A program made the position numbers and the translations under genes. 64,000 bases of DNA from Psychrobacter sp. UBA3962. GTDB taxonomy: Bacteria > Pseudomonadota > Gammaproteobacteria > Pseudomonadales > Moraxellaceae. Location: positions 124,035 to 188,034 of the forward strand of contig NZ_DGDC01000020.1 in the NCBI RefSeq assembly GCF_002385225.1. Direction: 5' to 3'. Under the pieces are notes generated by a model. It was not told the DNA's origin. It did no database searches and saw only the letters and a program-made list of their open reading frames with translations. This document shows positions 8,688 through 17,951 of the stretch, in pieces (position 1 is the stretch's first letter; the number at the start of each line of letters is the position of its first letter).

Positions 8688-9605
8688 TTACGGCTGGTTT
8701 TGCTGTAATTCAAGCAATCTTTGATATAAGGCATTCTTTTTAACCCCAGTAATATCAGAGGCCAAAGCGGCTGCTTTTTTTACCGACAAGTCCTCAAGTA
8801 AGCGCAGCAGTAAAGAATCATGCACATTTAAGTCCTCATTAACGTCAGTAACATTACCCCCCACAACCAACACGATCTCACCTTTTTGCTGATTACTGTC
8901 TGATTCAACAAAGTCGACCAGCTCACCGAGCGTTGACTTCCTAACCGTCTCAAAGGTCTTAGTAAGTTCGCGGCACAGCGTAGCTGGGCGGCTCTTCCCA
9001 AAAACTTCGGCCATATCTTTTAAGCTGGCGACGATACGATGCGGGGCTTCATAAAAAATCAAGGTTTCACTACGCTCAGCATAATCTTGTAATTGCTTAA
9101 CTCGGCCATGGGTTTTGGCAGGCAAGAAACCCACAAAGCTGAACTTATCAGAGGGCAATCCGGCCACACTCAAGGCGCCAATAGCGGCACTGGCGCCAAC
9201 GATGGGGACGACAGCGACATTGGCAGCATGGGCGGCTTGAACCAACTGATAGCCTGGATCACTAATTAAAGGAGTGCCTGCGTCACTAATTAACGCCACG
9301 GAATGACCGCGCTGAATCATTTCAATGATTTTCGGAGTTTGAACCTCACTATTATGTTCATGGTAAGCCCAAGTTTGGGTGTCAATGCCAAAGTTGGACA
9401 GCAATTTGCCAGAAGTTCGAGTGTCTTCACAGGCAATGATATCCACCTTTTTTAGAGTATCAATGGCACGAGCAGTGATATCGCCCATATTTCCAATAGG
9501 GGTGGCCACAATATATAGATAAGCTTTGGCTACCGAAGCACCAGTTTGAGGTTGATATTGAGGCTGAGACTGCGAGGGTTGCTGAGCGTCATGTTGCACT
9601 GACAT
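8688..9605 (-). CDS. rsmI: 16S rRNA (cytidine-1402 2'-O)-methyltransferase
   Basis: This SAM-dependent enzyme methylates the ribose of C1402 in the 16S rRNA decoding centre. The 305-aa protein has a disposable Gln/Ser-rich N-terminal extension (residues about 1-25) before the tetrapyrrole-methylase-like fold. That fold is marked by YIVATPIGNMGDITARAI, ACEDTRTSGKLL, ALISDAGTPLISDPGYQLV, AAIGALSVAGLPSDKFSFVG, IFYEAPHRI and CRELTKTFE. The C-terminal helical part (LEDLSVKKAAALASDITGVK) is the usual RsmI tail. It is divergent from the YraN-family gene, as is common for rsmI. The assignment is secure. Confidence 0.96.
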   Translation of the reverse strand: MSVQHDAQQPSQSQPQYQPQTGASVAKAYLYIVATPIGNMGDITARAIDTLKKVDIIACEDTRTSGKLLSNFGIDTQTWAYHEHNSEVQTPKIIEMIQRGHSVALISDAGTPLISDPGYQLVQAAHAANVAVVPIVGASAAIGALSVAGLPSDKFSFVGFLPAKTHGRVKQLQDYAERSETLIFYEAPHRIVASLKDMAEVFGKSRPATLCRELTKTFETVRKSTLGELVDFVESDSNQQKGEIVLVVGGNVTDVNEDLNVHDSLLLRLLEDLSVKKAAALASDITGVKKNALYQRLLELQQNQP

Positions 9606-9830
9606 AAAACACCTTAATTAAAATTTTAAAAAGACACCTAGGTTGCGTGTTACCAGTTTACCATGATGTGCTAATATATCTTGGTTCGCTTATCTTTATC
9701 TTCAACAATATTGTCTTTAATACGCTTTAATATGCTGAGCGGATAGAGGGGGCTGAGATAGAGAAGTGTAACGGACTTCCTAAATTCGATACCTTACTTA
9801 AACCGGTTTAAACTTAAACAGGCCAACTCT

Positions 9831-10259
9831 ATGCCACCTAACCCCTTATTACTCAGTTCGCCAAAACAGCGACAAGGGGGGCGTTATGAAAAAATAGCCG
9901 CCGATTTCTTGCAGCAGCAAGGGCTGTCTATCATAGCCACAAACTGGCAACAGCCCAAGGTTGGTGAAATAGACTTAATATTGTTACAGCCGGGCCGAGC
10001 GTGGGACACCTTAGTCTTCGCTGAGGTGCGTAAGCGTAAAGTGTCGCATTATGGAGATGCGGTAATGAGTATAACCTATGCCAAACAGCGTAAGCTCATT
10101 AAAACGGCTCGATTCTTTTTGCGACAAAATCCTAGTTATGCTGATCTTGATTGCCGGTTCGATGTCATCGCCTTTAATCAGATGGGTCAAGCTAAGACTG
10201 CTCAAGACTTTTTACAGCCTGAATGGGTGCAAGGTGCTTTTATCGCCAATGCTTGGTAA
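9831..10259 (+). CDS. YraN family (UPF0102) endonuclease-like protein
   Basis: The product is a 142-aa protein of the YraN/UPF0102 family, which has a restriction-endonuclease-like fold. Visible signatures are GRYEKIAADFLQQQGLSIIA, VGEIDLILLQPG (Glu and Asp of the PD-(D/E)xK-like core) and LVFAEVRKRK, where the second acidic residue and basic residues fall. The cellular role is unknown. Its position divergent from rsmI (225 bases) is the conserved context of this family. The family usually has about 115-130 residues, so the size is normal. Confidence 0.88.
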   Translation: MPPNPLLLSSPKQRQGGRYEKIAADFLQQQGLSIIATNWQQPKVGEIDLILLQPGRAWDTLVFAEVRKRKVSHYGDAVMSITYAKQRKLIKTARFFLRQNPSYADLDCRFDVIAFNQMGQAKTAQDFLQPEWVQGAFIANAW

Positions 10260-10279
10260 AAGCTATTCTTAAATAGTGT

Positions 10280-10300
10280 ATTGCATATTGCATATTGTGT
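10280..10300. repeat. 7-base tandem repeat, three copies
   Basis: ATTGCAT, ATTGCAT, ATTGTGT follow each other just after the YraN-family gene. This is one of several spacer duplications in the window. Confidence 0.6.
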
Positions 10301-10529
10301 TAGGGTTTTGTTACCAAATAGGTAAGGTAGAACGGGCTGATATAGGTAAACTAGGCAACATATTTTTTGAGATTACTTTTGAAGTTTTTTAAAAACACCC
10401 CTATCGTTATAGGCCATCCTAAGCTTTTTAGATAAATAATATACCTTTTGTAAAGCTAAAATGTGTTAGTAAGGCTATAAATAAGGACATTATAAAATGG
10501 CAAGTTCTTGGTTACCGGGCAATAAATCT

Positions 10530-11363
10530 ATGAAACGTATCACCTTAGGCGTGGCATTAAGCGTTGGCTTATTGAGTGGCTGTGTTTCGCTACAAGCCAT
10601 CAAGTCTCCAGAAGAGTCTTTTGGGGTAGCGGCAACAGATCGAACCTTAGCCCAACGTATCTTGGATAAAAGTATTGAAAATACTGCAAAGGTCAATATT
10701 AGCCGCATCAGCCCTACCTTCTCTGAAACTAGTCGTGTTAGCATTCACAGCTTTTATAGCACAGTGTTACTTACCGGTGAGGTGCCAGATGAAGAGGCCA
10801 AACAGCAAGTAGAAACTATTGTGTCTTCTATGCCAGATATCAAGCAACTGTATAATAAATTGACAGTGGCTAACATCAAGGGCGCCAGTTATACCGTTCA
10901 CGATACTTACATTAGCTCAAAGGTTAATGCCAAGATCTTAGCCAATAACGCCATCAAAAATAGCCAAGTAAAAGTGGTGACTGATGACGGAATTGTTTAT
11001 GTCATGGGTAAATTGACGCCAGCCCAACGCGAGCATTTAATCAATATTATTAATAGCACCGTGGGTATCAAAGAGTTGGTACTGTTAACAGAGCTTATCG
11101 ATAATAATGGGGCAGTAATTAATGAGGATGACATCATTCAAGAAACCAATCTTGAGCCTCCAGCGCCGCGTTATATTGAAGAGCCAGTCCAAGGTGTGGC
11201 TGTAGTAGATCAGTCGTATGTTGATCAACAGGGGACTGTGAATGACTATCAGCCTGCTGCAGTAGCCACTGATGACACAAGCAATAACTTAAATAATCAG
11301 AGTGCCCCTGTGACACCGGTGCAGAGCGCAGATAACATTTACCCTAGTCCTTATGGTGACTAG
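10530..11363 (+). CDS. BON-domain outer-membrane lipoprotein (DolP/YraP-like)
   Basis: The product is a 277-aa lipoprotein with two BON domains. From the ATG at 10530 the signal peptide is short and ends in the lipobox LLSGC, with lipid-acceptor Cys18. An upstream in-frame ATG at 10497 would add 11 residues before the basic start and is less likely. BON domain 1 (about 55-120) contains VSIHSFYSTVLLTGEVPDEE, and BON domain 2 (about 130-205) contains QVKVVTDDGIVYVMGKLT. The C-terminal 70 residues are low-complexity, rich in Asn, Gln, Pro and Val. E. coli DolP (191 aa) lacks such a tail. Its place downstream of the rsmI/yraN pair matches the E. coli yraL-yraN-diaA-yraP neighbourhood, which supports a DolP-type role in outer-membrane integrity. 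Confidence 0.88.
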   Translation: MKRITLGVALSVGLLSGCVSLQAIKSPEESFGVAATDRTLAQRILDKSIENTAKVNISRISPTFSETSRVSIHSFYSTVLLTGEVPDEEAKQQVETIVSSMPDIKQLYNKLTVANIKGASYTVHDTYISSKVNAKILANNAIKNSQVKVVTDDGIVYVMGKLTPAQREHLINIINSTVGIKELVLLTELIDNNGAVINEDDIIQETNLEPPAPRYIEEPVQGVAVVDQSYVDQQGTVNDYQPAAVATDDTSNNLNNQSAPVTPVQSADNIYPSPYGD

Positions 11364-11382
11364 CCCATATATTGAATAAACT

Positions 11383-12306
11383 ATGCAAAAATATAAAAGA
11401 TGGACAGCTTCATTAGCAGTTACTGGTGTGGCTTTATGGTCACTACAAACGGTATCTGCTAACGCCTCACCAGGTTTACTGTTATTAAATGTGGTTAGCC
11501 CCAAGGGTGAAATTAGCGTCACTAAAGACTTAAGTTATGGCAGTGAAGTGGATCAAAACCTAGATGTTTATTATCCCAAAGCACTAGCCAAAGCCATCCG
11601 TAATAACCAAAGTCCCAAAGCAGATTATCCGTTGGTTATCTTTGTCCATGGTGGCTCGTGGGAAAATGGCAATAAAGAGCAGTATGCTTTTGTCGGTCAA
11701 AGCTTGGCCAAAGCAGGCTATGTGACCGCTGTGATTAATTATCGTAAAGCCCCAAAGTTTATTTATCCTGCCTTTGTGAAGGATACAGCTCAAGCGATTG
11801 CTTGGTCGTATCATAACGCTGATAAGTTTTATGCTGATGCCAATAAGGTGGCAGTGATTGGTCACTCAGCAGGCGCGTTTAATGCGGTTGCTGCTGTCTC
11901 TAATGCCGACTTTTTACAGCCTTATGGTTTACAGCCCAGTGATATCAAAGCAGTAGTGGGCATTGCTGGCCCTTACAGCTATGACTTTAGAAAGTTTTCT
12001 ACAAGAGGTGTGTTTCCTGAAACAGCAAGTCCAGAGCAGGTGATGCCTGATGGCTTACTTAAGGCGGGAAGTAGTGGCAAGCAGCCTGATTATTTATTAA
12101 TGACAGCAGAAAACGATAAGGTGGTCCACCTTAGTAATACCACAAAAATGGCGCAAGCCTTGACTAAAGGTGGTGCGACTGTGGTTACTGAAGAAATCGA
12201 AAAAGCCAACCATGCCACCAGCATTGCTGCCATGTCGACCTCATTGACTTGGGTGAATTCAGTCCGGCCTCAGCTCATTAACTATCTGCAACAAAAACTA
12301 CAGTAG
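11383..12306 (+). CDS. Secreted alpha/beta-hydrolase, esterase-like
   Basis: The product is a 307-aa alpha/beta-hydrolase with a probable signal peptide (residues about 1-29, ending VSANA). The oxyanion-hole motif FVHGGSWENGNKEQY is typical of the BD-FAE/hormone-sensitive-lipase side of the fold. The nucleophile elbow is GHSAGAFNA, an acidic residue is offered by TAENDKVV, and the His by KANHATSI, so the catalytic triad looks complete. It would act in the periplasm on an unknown ester. It starts 19 bases after the lipoprotein gene, so the two are probably cotranscribed. A carboxylesterase is the best guess; no substrate can be named. Confidence 0.87.
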   Translation: MQKYKRWTASLAVTGVALWSLQTVSANASPGLLLLNVVSPKGEISVTKDLSYGSEVDQNLDVYYPKALAKAIRNNQSPKADYPLVIFVHGGSWENGNKEQYAFVGQSLAKAGYVTAVINYRKAPKFIYPAFVKDTAQAIAWSYHNADKFYADANKVAVIGHSAGAFNAVAAVSNADFLQPYGLQPSDIKAVVGIAGPYSYDFRKFSTRGVFPETASPEQVMPDGLLKAGSSGKQPDYLLMTAENDKVVHLSNTTKMAQALTKGGATVVTEEIEKANHATSIAAMSTSLTWVNSVRPQLINYLQQKLQ

Positions 12307-12374
12307 ATTATGAACTTTGCATGAACTAAAGGATATTAATAAACATCTATTAGGCAAATATCCACCACACTTGC

Positions 12375-12380
12375 TATAAT
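12375..12380 (+). promoter_or_regulatory. Extended -10 promoter upstream of ibaG-murA
   Basis: TGCTATAAT (TG at 12372-12373, TATAAT at 12375-12380) matches the extended -10 consensus. No good -35 is visible, which such promoters tolerate. It lies about 210 bases before ibaG in a spacer of 282 bases that has no other obvious gene. Confidence 0.45.
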
Positions 12381-12588
12381 CAAAAGCTTAACACGGGCTG
12401 TGTGAGCTTAATGTCCAAATACATTGGCATAGATAATAACTATAGCTTAGAGATTAATAGCTTAGTTAACTTAAAGTAGTTGGAAGTAGCTGCTGGCTTA
12501 AAACTATCCCTAATAGCGCTGTTACTTTTTGCCAGTCCGTCCCCTTATTTATTTTTACTCATTTCAATACTAATTATAGGTAGTTTCC

Positions 12589-12843
12589 ATGAGCATGAAC
12601 GCTGATGATTTAATCGCATTTTTACAGCCACATTTCCCAGACGCCTTTATTCAAGCGGCCAATCAAGGTAATAAGTTTGATGTGCGCGTGGTGGATGCCA
12701 GTTTTGAAGGCAAACGCTTGGTTCAGCGCCAGCAAGCTGTCTATGGTTTGGTAGGAGATATCATTGCCAGTGGTGAGATTCATGCCCTTAATATTCAGGC
12801 TTTGACTCCGCAAGAATGGGAACAGATGCAAGCCAACCAATAA
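12589..12843 (+). CDS. ibaG: BolA-family protein IbaG
   Basis: The product is an 84-aa BolA-like protein that in E. coli acts with monothiol glutaredoxin in iron-sulfur handling and acid response. The single BolA domain includes FPDAFIQAANQGNKFDVRVV and the region KRLVQRQQAVYGLVGDII, where BolA proteins carry their conserved basic and His residues. The position directly before murA is the conserved gammaproteobacterial context for ibaG (formerly yrbA). The start at 12589 has an alternative ATG two codons later. A 14-base tandem repeat occupies the spacer to murA. Confidence 0.92.
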   Translation: MSMNADDLIAFLQPHFPDAFIQAANQGNKFDVRVVDASFEGKRLVQRQQAVYGLVGDIIASGEIHALNIQALTPQEWEQMQANQ

Positions 12844-12857
12844 TTTTGACTGAGTTA

Positions 12858-12899
12858 GTCAACTAAGGTTAGGCAACTAAGGTCAGTCAGCTAAGACCC
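12858..12899. repeat. 14-base tandem repeat, three degenerate copies
   Basis: CAACTAAGGT occurs at 12860-12869 and 12874-12883, with a decayed third copy CAGCTAAG at 12888-12895, giving a 14-base period between ibaG and murA. Confidence 0.6.
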
Positions 12900-12966
12900 A
12901 TCATTTAAGACTAGCCACAATAGAGTTGTATTTAGCAGTGAAGTCTTAGCCCTCATAAAATTTTAA

Positions 12967-14292
<1,326 letters not shown>

Positions 14293-14350
14293 TTGATGCT
14301 GTAATAATCGGTACCAAACACACTTTCATCAAATTAAGACACTCTTTACT

Positions 14351-15022
14351 ATGACAGACACCAATGAATTATTGAATCAAGCTGATAGTGATTATAGCGG
14401 GTTAACTTTAGCACTATCTAAAGGGCGCATTTTAAAAGAAACTTTGCCTTTGTTAAAAGCGGCTGGTATCGAGCTTTTAGAAGATCCAGATAAATCACGC
14501 AAACTGATTTTTCCCACCTCTCATGAACAAGTTCGCGTATTGATTTTACGCGCCAGTGATGTGCCGACTTATGTTGAACATGGGGCAGCGGATTTCGGTG
14601 TAGCCGGTAAAGATGTATTATTAGAATATGGGGCGAAGCACGTATATGAGCTTCTTGATCTGAAGATTGCCCAATGTAAACTGATGACAGCAGGGATCAA
14701 AGGGGCAGAGCTACCCAACCGTCGTCTACGTATTGCTACTAAGTACGTTAACGTTGCCCGTGCTTATTTTGCCAGCCAAGGCCAGCAAGTAGATATTATT
14801 AAGCTTTATGGCTCAATGGAATTGGCGCCACTGGTAGGTTTGGGCGATTTAATTGTTGATGTGGTAGACACCGGTAACACCTTACGTGCTAACGGCTTAG
14901 AGCCAAGAGAGCATATCTGTGACGTTTCATCACGATTAATTGTGAATCAGGTCAGTTATAAACGTAAATACAGTTTACTGCAGCCCATTTTAGACAGCTT
15001 TAAACAAAGTGTGGGCGAGTAA
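14351..15022 (+). CDS. hisG: ATP phosphoribosyltransferase, short form
   Basis: HisG joins ATP and PRPP in the first step of histidine synthesis. At 223 aa it is the short form: it has the two periplasmic-binding-like catalytic lobes ([19 protein letters not shown] at the start, [17 protein letters not shown] late) but not the roughly 80-residue C-terminal regulatory domain of the long form. Short HisG enzymes work as a complex with HisZ, a histidyl-tRNA synthetase paralogue, which provides activation and feedback control. No hisZ is present in this window, so it must be encoded elsewhere. A strong terminator follows 15 bases after the stop. Confidence 0.96.
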   Translation: MTDTNELLNQADSDYSGLTLALSKGRILKETLPLLKAAGIELLEDPDKSRKLIFPTSHEQVRVLILRASDVPTYVEHGAADFGVAGKDVLLEYGAKHVYELLDLKIAQCKLMTAGIKGAELPNRRLRIATKYVNVARAYFASQGQQVDIIKLYGSMELAPLVGLGDLIVDVVDTGNTLRANGLEPREHICDVSSRLIVNQVSYKRKYSLLQPILDSFKQSVGE

Positions 15023-15036
15023 TTGCTTTATAAAAG

Positions 15037-15063
15037 AACACCACGGTATGTGGTGTTTTTTTA
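15037..15063 (+). terminator. Intrinsic terminator after hisG
   Basis: AACACCAC (15037-15044) pairs with GTGGTGTT (15050-15057) around a 5-base loop and is followed by a T-run. It separates hisG from hisD, so hisD should have its own promoter in the 219 bases that follow. Confidence 0.85.
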
Positions 15064-15282
15064 TGCGAGTTAATATAAAAAATGAAGATAAAAATAACTT
15101 ATATTTAATCTGTCAATTGATAAAATCGATTGGTTTGCATGTTAAACTGATAATATACCCATTAACCTTTAATGCTATATAACCTTCAAGTTTTATCCGA
15201 GCTGTGCAATCAATTCTTTAATTTATATTAGACATAACATTCAATATTATATTTTATTACCGTTATTCTCTCGAGGACATCC

Positions 15283-16581
15283 ATGCGTATTTTGACCAGT
15301 GCCGATGCTAATTTTGACCAACAACTAACTGAGTTGCTTGCTTTTGAAACTGTGAATGATAAAGATTTGCTAGAGGCTGTGGACGCTATTATCCATCAGG
15401 TACGTCAAACTGGAGATGAAGCAGTACTAAAGCTGACGCAAAAGTTTGATTCGCACCCTGCAGCTTCTATGCAAGACTTGGTGCTGACTCAAAATGAGCT
15501 TAAAGCCGCCTACGATGCGCTAGAGGAGTCTATTAAATCTGCCTTAGACACAGCTGCAGACCGTGTTAAAAGCTTCCACCAACGTCAGGTGCAAGAAACT
15601 TGGGAATATACCGATGATCTAGGCAACCGTTTGGGTCAGAAAGTAACGCCTTTAGATCGCGTTGGTATTTATGTACCTGGAGGGTTAGCTTCTTATCCAT
15701 CCTCAGTGTTAATGAATGCCATTCCAGCAAAAGTCGCTGGAGTCACTGAAGTCATTATGGTGGTGCCAGCGCCAAAAGGGGAGCTTAACCCATTGGTATT
15801 GGCTGCAGCTTACCTGTCAGGGGTGGATAAAGTATTCACTATTGGCGGTGCTCAAGCAGTGGCTGCTTTGGCTTATGGTACCGATACCATTCCGCAAGTA
15901 GATAAGATTACGGGACCGGGTAACAAATATGTGGCTGCGGCGAAAAGAGCGGTATTTGGTCAAGTCGGTATTGATATGATTGCTGGGCCTTCTGAAGTTT
16001 TGGTGTATGCTGAAGGGGAAAAAGAGGATAATGCCGATTGGCTGGCAATGGACTTATTGTCCCAAGCTGAGCATGACACGGTCGCACAGTCTATTTTTGT
16101 CACCACCAGCGAAGAGCAACTACAAGCGGTCGAGCAGGCCATTGAAAAAGCATTAGCACAGTTGCCAAAAGCAGATATTGCTCGTCAGTCGTTGCAAAAT
16201 CGAGGGGCTTTAATTTTAGTGAAAGATCGTGCGGAAGGGTTACAAGTTATCAATCGCGTCGCTCCTGAGCATTTGGAGCTGTCTTTGGACAATCCAGATG
16301 AGCTTATTGCCGATATTCGTCACGCCGGTGCTATCTTTATGGGCCGTCATACCCCTGAGGCCATTGGTGACTACTGTGCTGGGCCCAACCATGTGTTACC
16401 CACATCAGGGACAGCGAGATTTTCTTCACCATTGGGGGTCTATGATTTCCAGAAGAAGTCTTCTTTAATTTATTGTACAAAAGAAGGCTCTAAGCCCTTA
16501 GCCCGAGTAGCAGATACGCTAGCTATGCAAGAAGACTTAGAAGCACACGCGCGCTCAGCCCGTTATCGCAGTGAGCCCTAA
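15283..16581 (+). CDS. hisD: Histidinol dehydrogenase
   Basis: HisD oxidises L-histidinol to L-histidine in two NAD-dependent steps using a zinc ion. The 432-aa length is typical. Recognisable segments are [73 protein letters not shown] (Gln and His near the zinc site), APEHLEL (catalytic Glu-His) and [19 protein letters not shown]. It starts after an AGGACAT ribosome-binding site. It is unlinked from hisG by a terminator and is followed by hisC after about 190 bases, so the his genes here are neighbours but not clearly one operon. Confidence 0.97.
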   Translation: MRILTSADANFDQQLTELLAFETVNDKDLLEAVDAIIHQVRQTGDEAVLKLTQKFDSHPAASMQDLVLTQNELKAAYDALEESIKSALDTAADRVKSFHQRQVQETWEYTDDLGNRLGQKVTPLDRVGIYVPGGLASYPSSVLMNAIPAKVAGVTEVIMVVPAPKGELNPLVLAAAYLSGVDKVFTIGGAQAVAALAYGTDTIPQVDKITGPGNKYVAAAKRAVFGQVGIDMIAGPSEVLVYAEGEKEDNADWLAMDLLSQAEHDTVAQSIFVTTSEEQLQAVEQAIEKALAQLPKADIARQSLQNRGALILVKDRAEGLQVINRVAPEHLELSLDNPDELIADIRHAGAIFMGRHTPEAIGDYCAGPNHVLPTSGTARFSSPLGVYDFQKKSSLIYCTKEGSKPLARVADTLAMQEDLEAHARSARYRSEP

Positions 16582-16644
16582 AATTAGTAGGCTCCTTGCT
16601 AGGTACTGCTATTTAATGTAAGCGACACTAGCTGACGTATGAAC

Positions 16645-16680
16645 ACGATAACTTCGCTATTTTTCAATGAATGTTATCGT
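16645..16680 (+). terminator. Possible weak terminator hairpin after hisD
   Basis: ACGATAAC at 16645-16652 and GTTATCGT at 16673-16680 form an 8-base inverted repeat with a 20-base loop. Only two or three T residues follow, so the terminator role is uncertain. Confidence 0.3.
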
Positions 16681-16734
16681 TTACCAGCCAGCAGCGTGAT
16701 AAGATAAGTTATTGTATTACTCTACATATACTAA

Positions 16735-16774
16735 TAATAAGTTATAAAGACTATTAATAAGTGATAAAGACTAT
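16735..16774. repeat. 20-base tandem duplication reaching into the hisC start codon
   Basis: Copy 1 is TAATAAGTTATAAAGACTAT at 16735-16754; copy 2 at 16755-16774 differs only by G for T at 16763. The last two bases of copy 2 are the AT of the hisC ATG (16773-16775). Confidence 0.9.
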
Positions 16775-17867
16775 GGAATTTAAATTAGATACTCGATTGT
16801 GGTCTACCAAAGCCCGTAACTTGAACCCTTATGTGCCGGGTGAGCAGCCCAAGCATGATAATCTATGCAAACTAAATACCAATGAAAACCCTTTTCCGCC
16901 TTCACCTAAAGTGGCAGAAGCTATTTCAGAGGCTTTGAGCAATCAAGCGGATCAATTGCGTTTGTACCCAGCTCCTGAATCTGATGACTTAAAGCAGGCC
17001 TTAGCCGAAGCTTATAAGTTACAGGTAAATCAAGTGTTTGTAGGCAATGGCTCTGATGAAGTATTGGCTTTGGTGTTCGCTAGCTTTTTCCTAAAAGAGC
17101 GTCCTTTGCTATCGCCTGATATCAGCTATAGCTTTTATCCTGTCTATGCAGATACCTTTGGCGTTGAGTTGGTGAGTATACCTCTGAGGGAAGACTTTAG
17201 TATCGAAACTAACGATTACCGTCAGCCTTGCTCAGGCATTATTATTGCCAACCCCAATGCTCCTACAGGCATCTTATTGTCATTAGAAGCTATTGATAAA
17301 TTGGCTACTGAGCACCCAAATGCTGTGGTGGTCATTGATGAGGCTTATATTGACTTTGCTGATCAGGCAGAGGTGTCAGCCATTAGTTTGATCGATAAGC
17401 ATGATAACTTATTGGTCACTCAGACTTTCTCAAAGTCTCGCTCATTAGCCGGTCTGCGCGTGGGTATGGCATTTGGTAATCCATCTTTGATTGAAGCCCT
17501 AACCCGCATGAAAAACAGCTTTAACAGCTATCCTCTAGATCGTCTGGCGCAAGCTGGAGCATTGGCTAGTGTGAAAGATGTGGCCTATTTTGATGAGACT
17601 TGCCAAAAGGTTATTGAGCTACGTCAGCAACTAATCAGTGATTTGTCTGAGTTAGGTTTTAGTGTACTACCCTCGCAAGCGAACTTTGTGTTTGCCCGTC
17701 CAGAGCAGGGAGATGCTGGTGAGATTGCCCAAGCTTTGCGTGAGCAAGGGGTGATTGTTCGTTATTTTAATCAGCCAAGAATCAGTGACTACTTACGTAT
17801 CACCGTAGGGACGGCAGAACAAAATAAACGCCTGATTGATGCGCTAAAACAAAGAGTATCTGCTTAA
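16773..17867 (+). CDS. hisC: Histidinol-phosphate aminotransferase
   Basis: HisC is the PLP enzyme that transaminates imidazole-acetol phosphate to histidinol phosphate. From the ATG at 16773 it has 364 aa. An in-frame GTG at 16761 would add MIKT, but it lies inside the second copy of a tandem duplication, so I prefer the ATG. Fold type I aminotransferase marks are KLNTNENPFPPSPKV, VFVGNGSDEVLALVF, IANPNAPTGILL, VVIDEAYIDF and QTFSKSRSLAGLRVGMAFG, which holds the PLP-binding Lys. The closing Arg region is DYLRITVGTAEQN. A bidirectional terminator separates it from convergent pabB. Confidence 0.95.
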   Translation: MEFKLDTRLWSTKARNLNPYVPGEQPKHDNLCKLNTNENPFPPSPKVAEAISEALSNQADQLRLYPAPESDDLKQALAEAYKLQVNQVFVGNGSDEVLALVFASFFLKERPLLSPDISYSFYPVYADTFGVELVSIPLREDFSIETNDYRQPCSGIIIANPNAPTGILLSLEAIDKLATEHPNAVVVIDEAYIDFADQAEVSAISLIDKHDNLLVTQTFSKSRSLAGLRVGMAFGNPSLIEALTRMKNSFNSYPLDRLAQAGALASVKDVAYFDETCQKVIELRQQLISDLSELGFSVLPSQANFVFARPEQGDAGEIAQALREQGVIVRYFNQPRISDYLRITVGTAEQNKRLIDALKQRVSA

Positions 17868-17891
17868 GTTTTTTTGCTAAAAGGGTTAAAT

Positions 17892-17923
17892 AAAAAGGTC
17901 AGAATTAATTCTGACCTTTTTTT
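17892..17923. terminator. Bidirectional terminator between hisC and pabB
   Basis: A perfect palindrome, with the arm AAAAAGGTCAGAATT at 17892-17906 and its complement at 17907-17921, is flanked by A and T runs. It can end both convergent genes. Confidence 0.9.
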
Positions 17924-17951
17924 ATTCAACGATTTATTAAGCTTTGGTTCA

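Noticed and set aside
9606..9830. RNase P RNA gene between rsmI and the YraN-family gene
   Set aside because: rnpB lies near rsmI in some gammaproteobacteria, but the 225-base gap is too short and shows none of the conserved core sequences.
14293..14350. Histidine attenuator upstream of hisG
   Set aside because: The 58-base gap from murA has no leader peptide with a His codon run and no attenuator hairpin.
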